A stretch of DNA of 64,000 bases, from assembly GCF_001183985.1 (NCBI RefSeq), contig NZ_LFZW01000001.1, positions 3,338,059-3,402,058 on the forward strand, in the 5' to 3' direction. Below are positions 62,932 to 64,000 of the stretch, in pieces. The notes beneath the pieces are model-generated. The model had not been told where the DNA came from. It did no database searches and was given only the letters and a program-made list of their open reading frames with translations. The stretch comes from Peribacillus loiseleuriae. Its GTDB lineage: Bacteria > Bacillota > Bacilli > Bacillales > DSM-1321. Numbering within the stretch: the first letter of the stretch is position 1; each line of letters opens with the position of its first letter. A program made the position numbers and the translations under genes.

Positions 62932-63897
62932 TTATTTTGTAAGTTCAGCGAGTTTTTCTAAATCTTTTTTATAATCTGCTTCAGGTAAACTAATATAACC
63001 AACTTCTTCGGCCATTTTACCAGCATTTTCGATTGCAAATTTTGTGTAGTCTGCAACTTGTTCTTTATCAGCTACTGCTTTATTAGATACATATGTGTAT
63101 ACTGTTCTTGAAAGTGGTTTGTAATCCCCGCCAATTGTTTCATGAGTTGGTTCAACTGGGCCATTTCCATTATCAATGCTTACATCTTTAAGCTTGTCTT
63201 TGTTTTCAGCATAATACGCATAACCGAAGTATCCAATTGCGTTCTTATCGCCTGTCACACCTTGAACAAGGATATTAGGATCTCCTGAAAGTGTTGCATT
63301 TGCAACCATTGGTGCATCCTGTAAAATAACTTCGTTGAAATAGTCATGTGTTCCAGAATCTGTACCTGGAGAATAGAATTTAATTTCTTCTTTCGGCCAC
63401 TCTGGACGGATATCAGACCACATTTTTGTTTTTCCGTTATCAATCCATAATGCTTTTAATTCATCAACTGTCAAATGATCAACAAAATCATTTTGAGGAT
63501 TAACAACAACTGTAATTCCGTCATATGCTAATGGTAATTCAGTAAATTCGATTCCGTTTTTATCAAGCTCTGCTTTTTCTTCATCTTTCACTGGGCGTGA
63601 AGCATTGCTTAAGTCCGTTTCTCCCGCAATAAACTTCTTAAATCCGCCGCCAGTTCCGGAAAGACCGACAGATACTCTTACATCTGGCTGAACTGTTCCG
63701 TATTCTTCAGTAACAGCTTCCATGATTGGGTATACAGTAGATGAACCATCAATAATAACTTCACCAGAAAGTTTTGCAGCTGTATCCCCAGTTCCAGAAG
63801 TACTCTTTTCTTTAGTAGTGTCTGAGCCGCATGCTGTTGCTACAGCCAAAACTCCAGTTAACATTGCTGTTATAGCGAAACCTTTAAACTTCTTCAT
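62932..63897 (-). CDS. pstS: Phosphate-binding lipoprotein PstS
   Basis: 321 residues. Lipobox [11 protein letters not shown] with Cys23. Phosphate-site motifs are [40 protein letters not shown], then SRPV and [15 protein letters not shown]. It captures phosphate outside the membrane. First gene of pstSCAB. GGGGGA sits 9 nt before ATG, and PhoP-box repeats lie about 60-100 nt upstream. Confidence 0.97.
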   Translation of the reverse strand: MKKFKGFAITAMLTGVLAVATACGSDTTKEKSTSGTGDTAAKLSGEVIIDGSSTVYPIMEAVTEEYGTVQPDVRVSVGLSGTGGGFKKFIAGETDLSNASRPVKDEEKAELDKNGIEFTELPLAYDGITVVVNPQNDFVDHLTVDELKALWIDNGKTKMWSDIRPEWPKEEIKFYSPGTDSGTHDYFNEVILQDAPMVANATLSGDPNILVQGVTGDKNAIGYFGYAYYAENKDKLKDVSIDNGNGPVEPTHETIGGDYKPLSRTVYTYVSNKAVADKEQVADYTKFAIENAGKMAEEVGYISLPEADYKKDLEKLAELTK

Positions 63898-63957
63898 TTA
63901 CTTATTCCCCCTGAAATATTCATTGTTTGTTTCTACAAACTAAGATTACTATCTTAC

Positions 63958-63996
63958 TGTTAACGAACATTAAACACTTTGTAAATTTTGCGTAAA
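63958..63996 (-). promoter_or_regulatory. PhoP-box array of pst operon
   Basis: On the minus strand TTTACG, TTTACA, TTTAAT and TTAACA are spaced exactly 11 bp apart (starts 63991, 63980, 63969, 63958 in plus coordinates). This is the known tandem TT(A/T)ACA-like arrangement of B. subtilis PhoP. The nearest repeat may double as the -35 region. The array may continue beyond the window edge. Confidence 0.85.
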
Positions 63997-64000
63997 CCTC

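Noticed and set aside
1..64000. CRISPR arrays, tRNA and rRNA genes, prophage modules, replication origin
   Set aside because: No evenly spaced identical repeats with unique spacers, no cloverleaf or rRNA sequence, no phage structural genes and no DnaA-box cluster were noticed.

Overview
The window reads as chromosome of a low-GC, endospore-forming Firmicute of the family Bacillaceae. Three things support this: a complete spoIIIA sporulation operon, a complete comG competence operon, and gene order that closely follows the Bacillus subtilis stretch from xseA-folD-nusB through yqh/gcv/comG/yqg to the pst operon. The species is not determined. Most genes lie on the minus strand.

Layout. 1-5209: 3' -truncated xseA, folD, nusB, yqhY, accC, accB. 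5826-10996: spoIIIAA-AH. 11293-17086: efp, papQ, aroQ, yqhR, then yqhQ and yqhP on the plus strand, then the patatin-like yqhO. 17192-20977 is an accessory patch: an MFS exporter, a glycosyltransferase with a 66-bp tandem repeat, and a decayed altronate dehydratase. 21138-22584: lipM and yqhL. 23052-29121 is a sugar-acid locus: KduD-like and zinc dehydrogenases, gntR, gntP, gntK. It has two near-identical GntR-type promoter/operator sites. 29821-37190 is a decaying, mobile-element-rich zone. It holds a frameshifted zinc dehydrogenase, a marR/MFS pair with a striking operator, a CBS-domain pseudogene, a broken IS110 element, a GNAT gene and an internally deleted copy of the same IS110. 37437-41706: glycine cleavage genes gcvT-gcvPA-gcvPB behind a tandem glycine riboswitch. 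42066-44523: SNF2 helicase yqhH and partner yqhG. 44666-48892: yqzE and comGA-GG. 49443-57955: yqgY, yqgX, yqgW, yqgU, glcK, yqgQ, rhomboid gluP, yqgN and rpmG. 58070-60056: three poorly characterised genes. 60169-63996: pstSCAB with a PhoP-box array at the right edge.

Two dispersed intergenic repeat families run through the window. Family B (7 copies) consists of large hairpins closed by GGTCAGACC-type arms, and three copies sit exactly between convergent genes. Family A (7 copies) is built around AAAGTGAAACTTC; some copies are simple terminator-like hairpins and one is a 260-bp composite. No gene that could move either family was seen here.

Functionally the window joins one-carbon and folate metabolism (folD, gcv, yqgN), fatty-acid precursor supply (accBC), lipoate handling next to lipoylated glycine cleavage (lipM, gcv), the forespore-mother cell channel (spoIIIA), DNA uptake (comG), gluconate/hexuronate use and phosphate uptake. 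Genes found near here in B. subtilis but absent are mntR, yqhV, the sinIR-tasA block and a second pstB.
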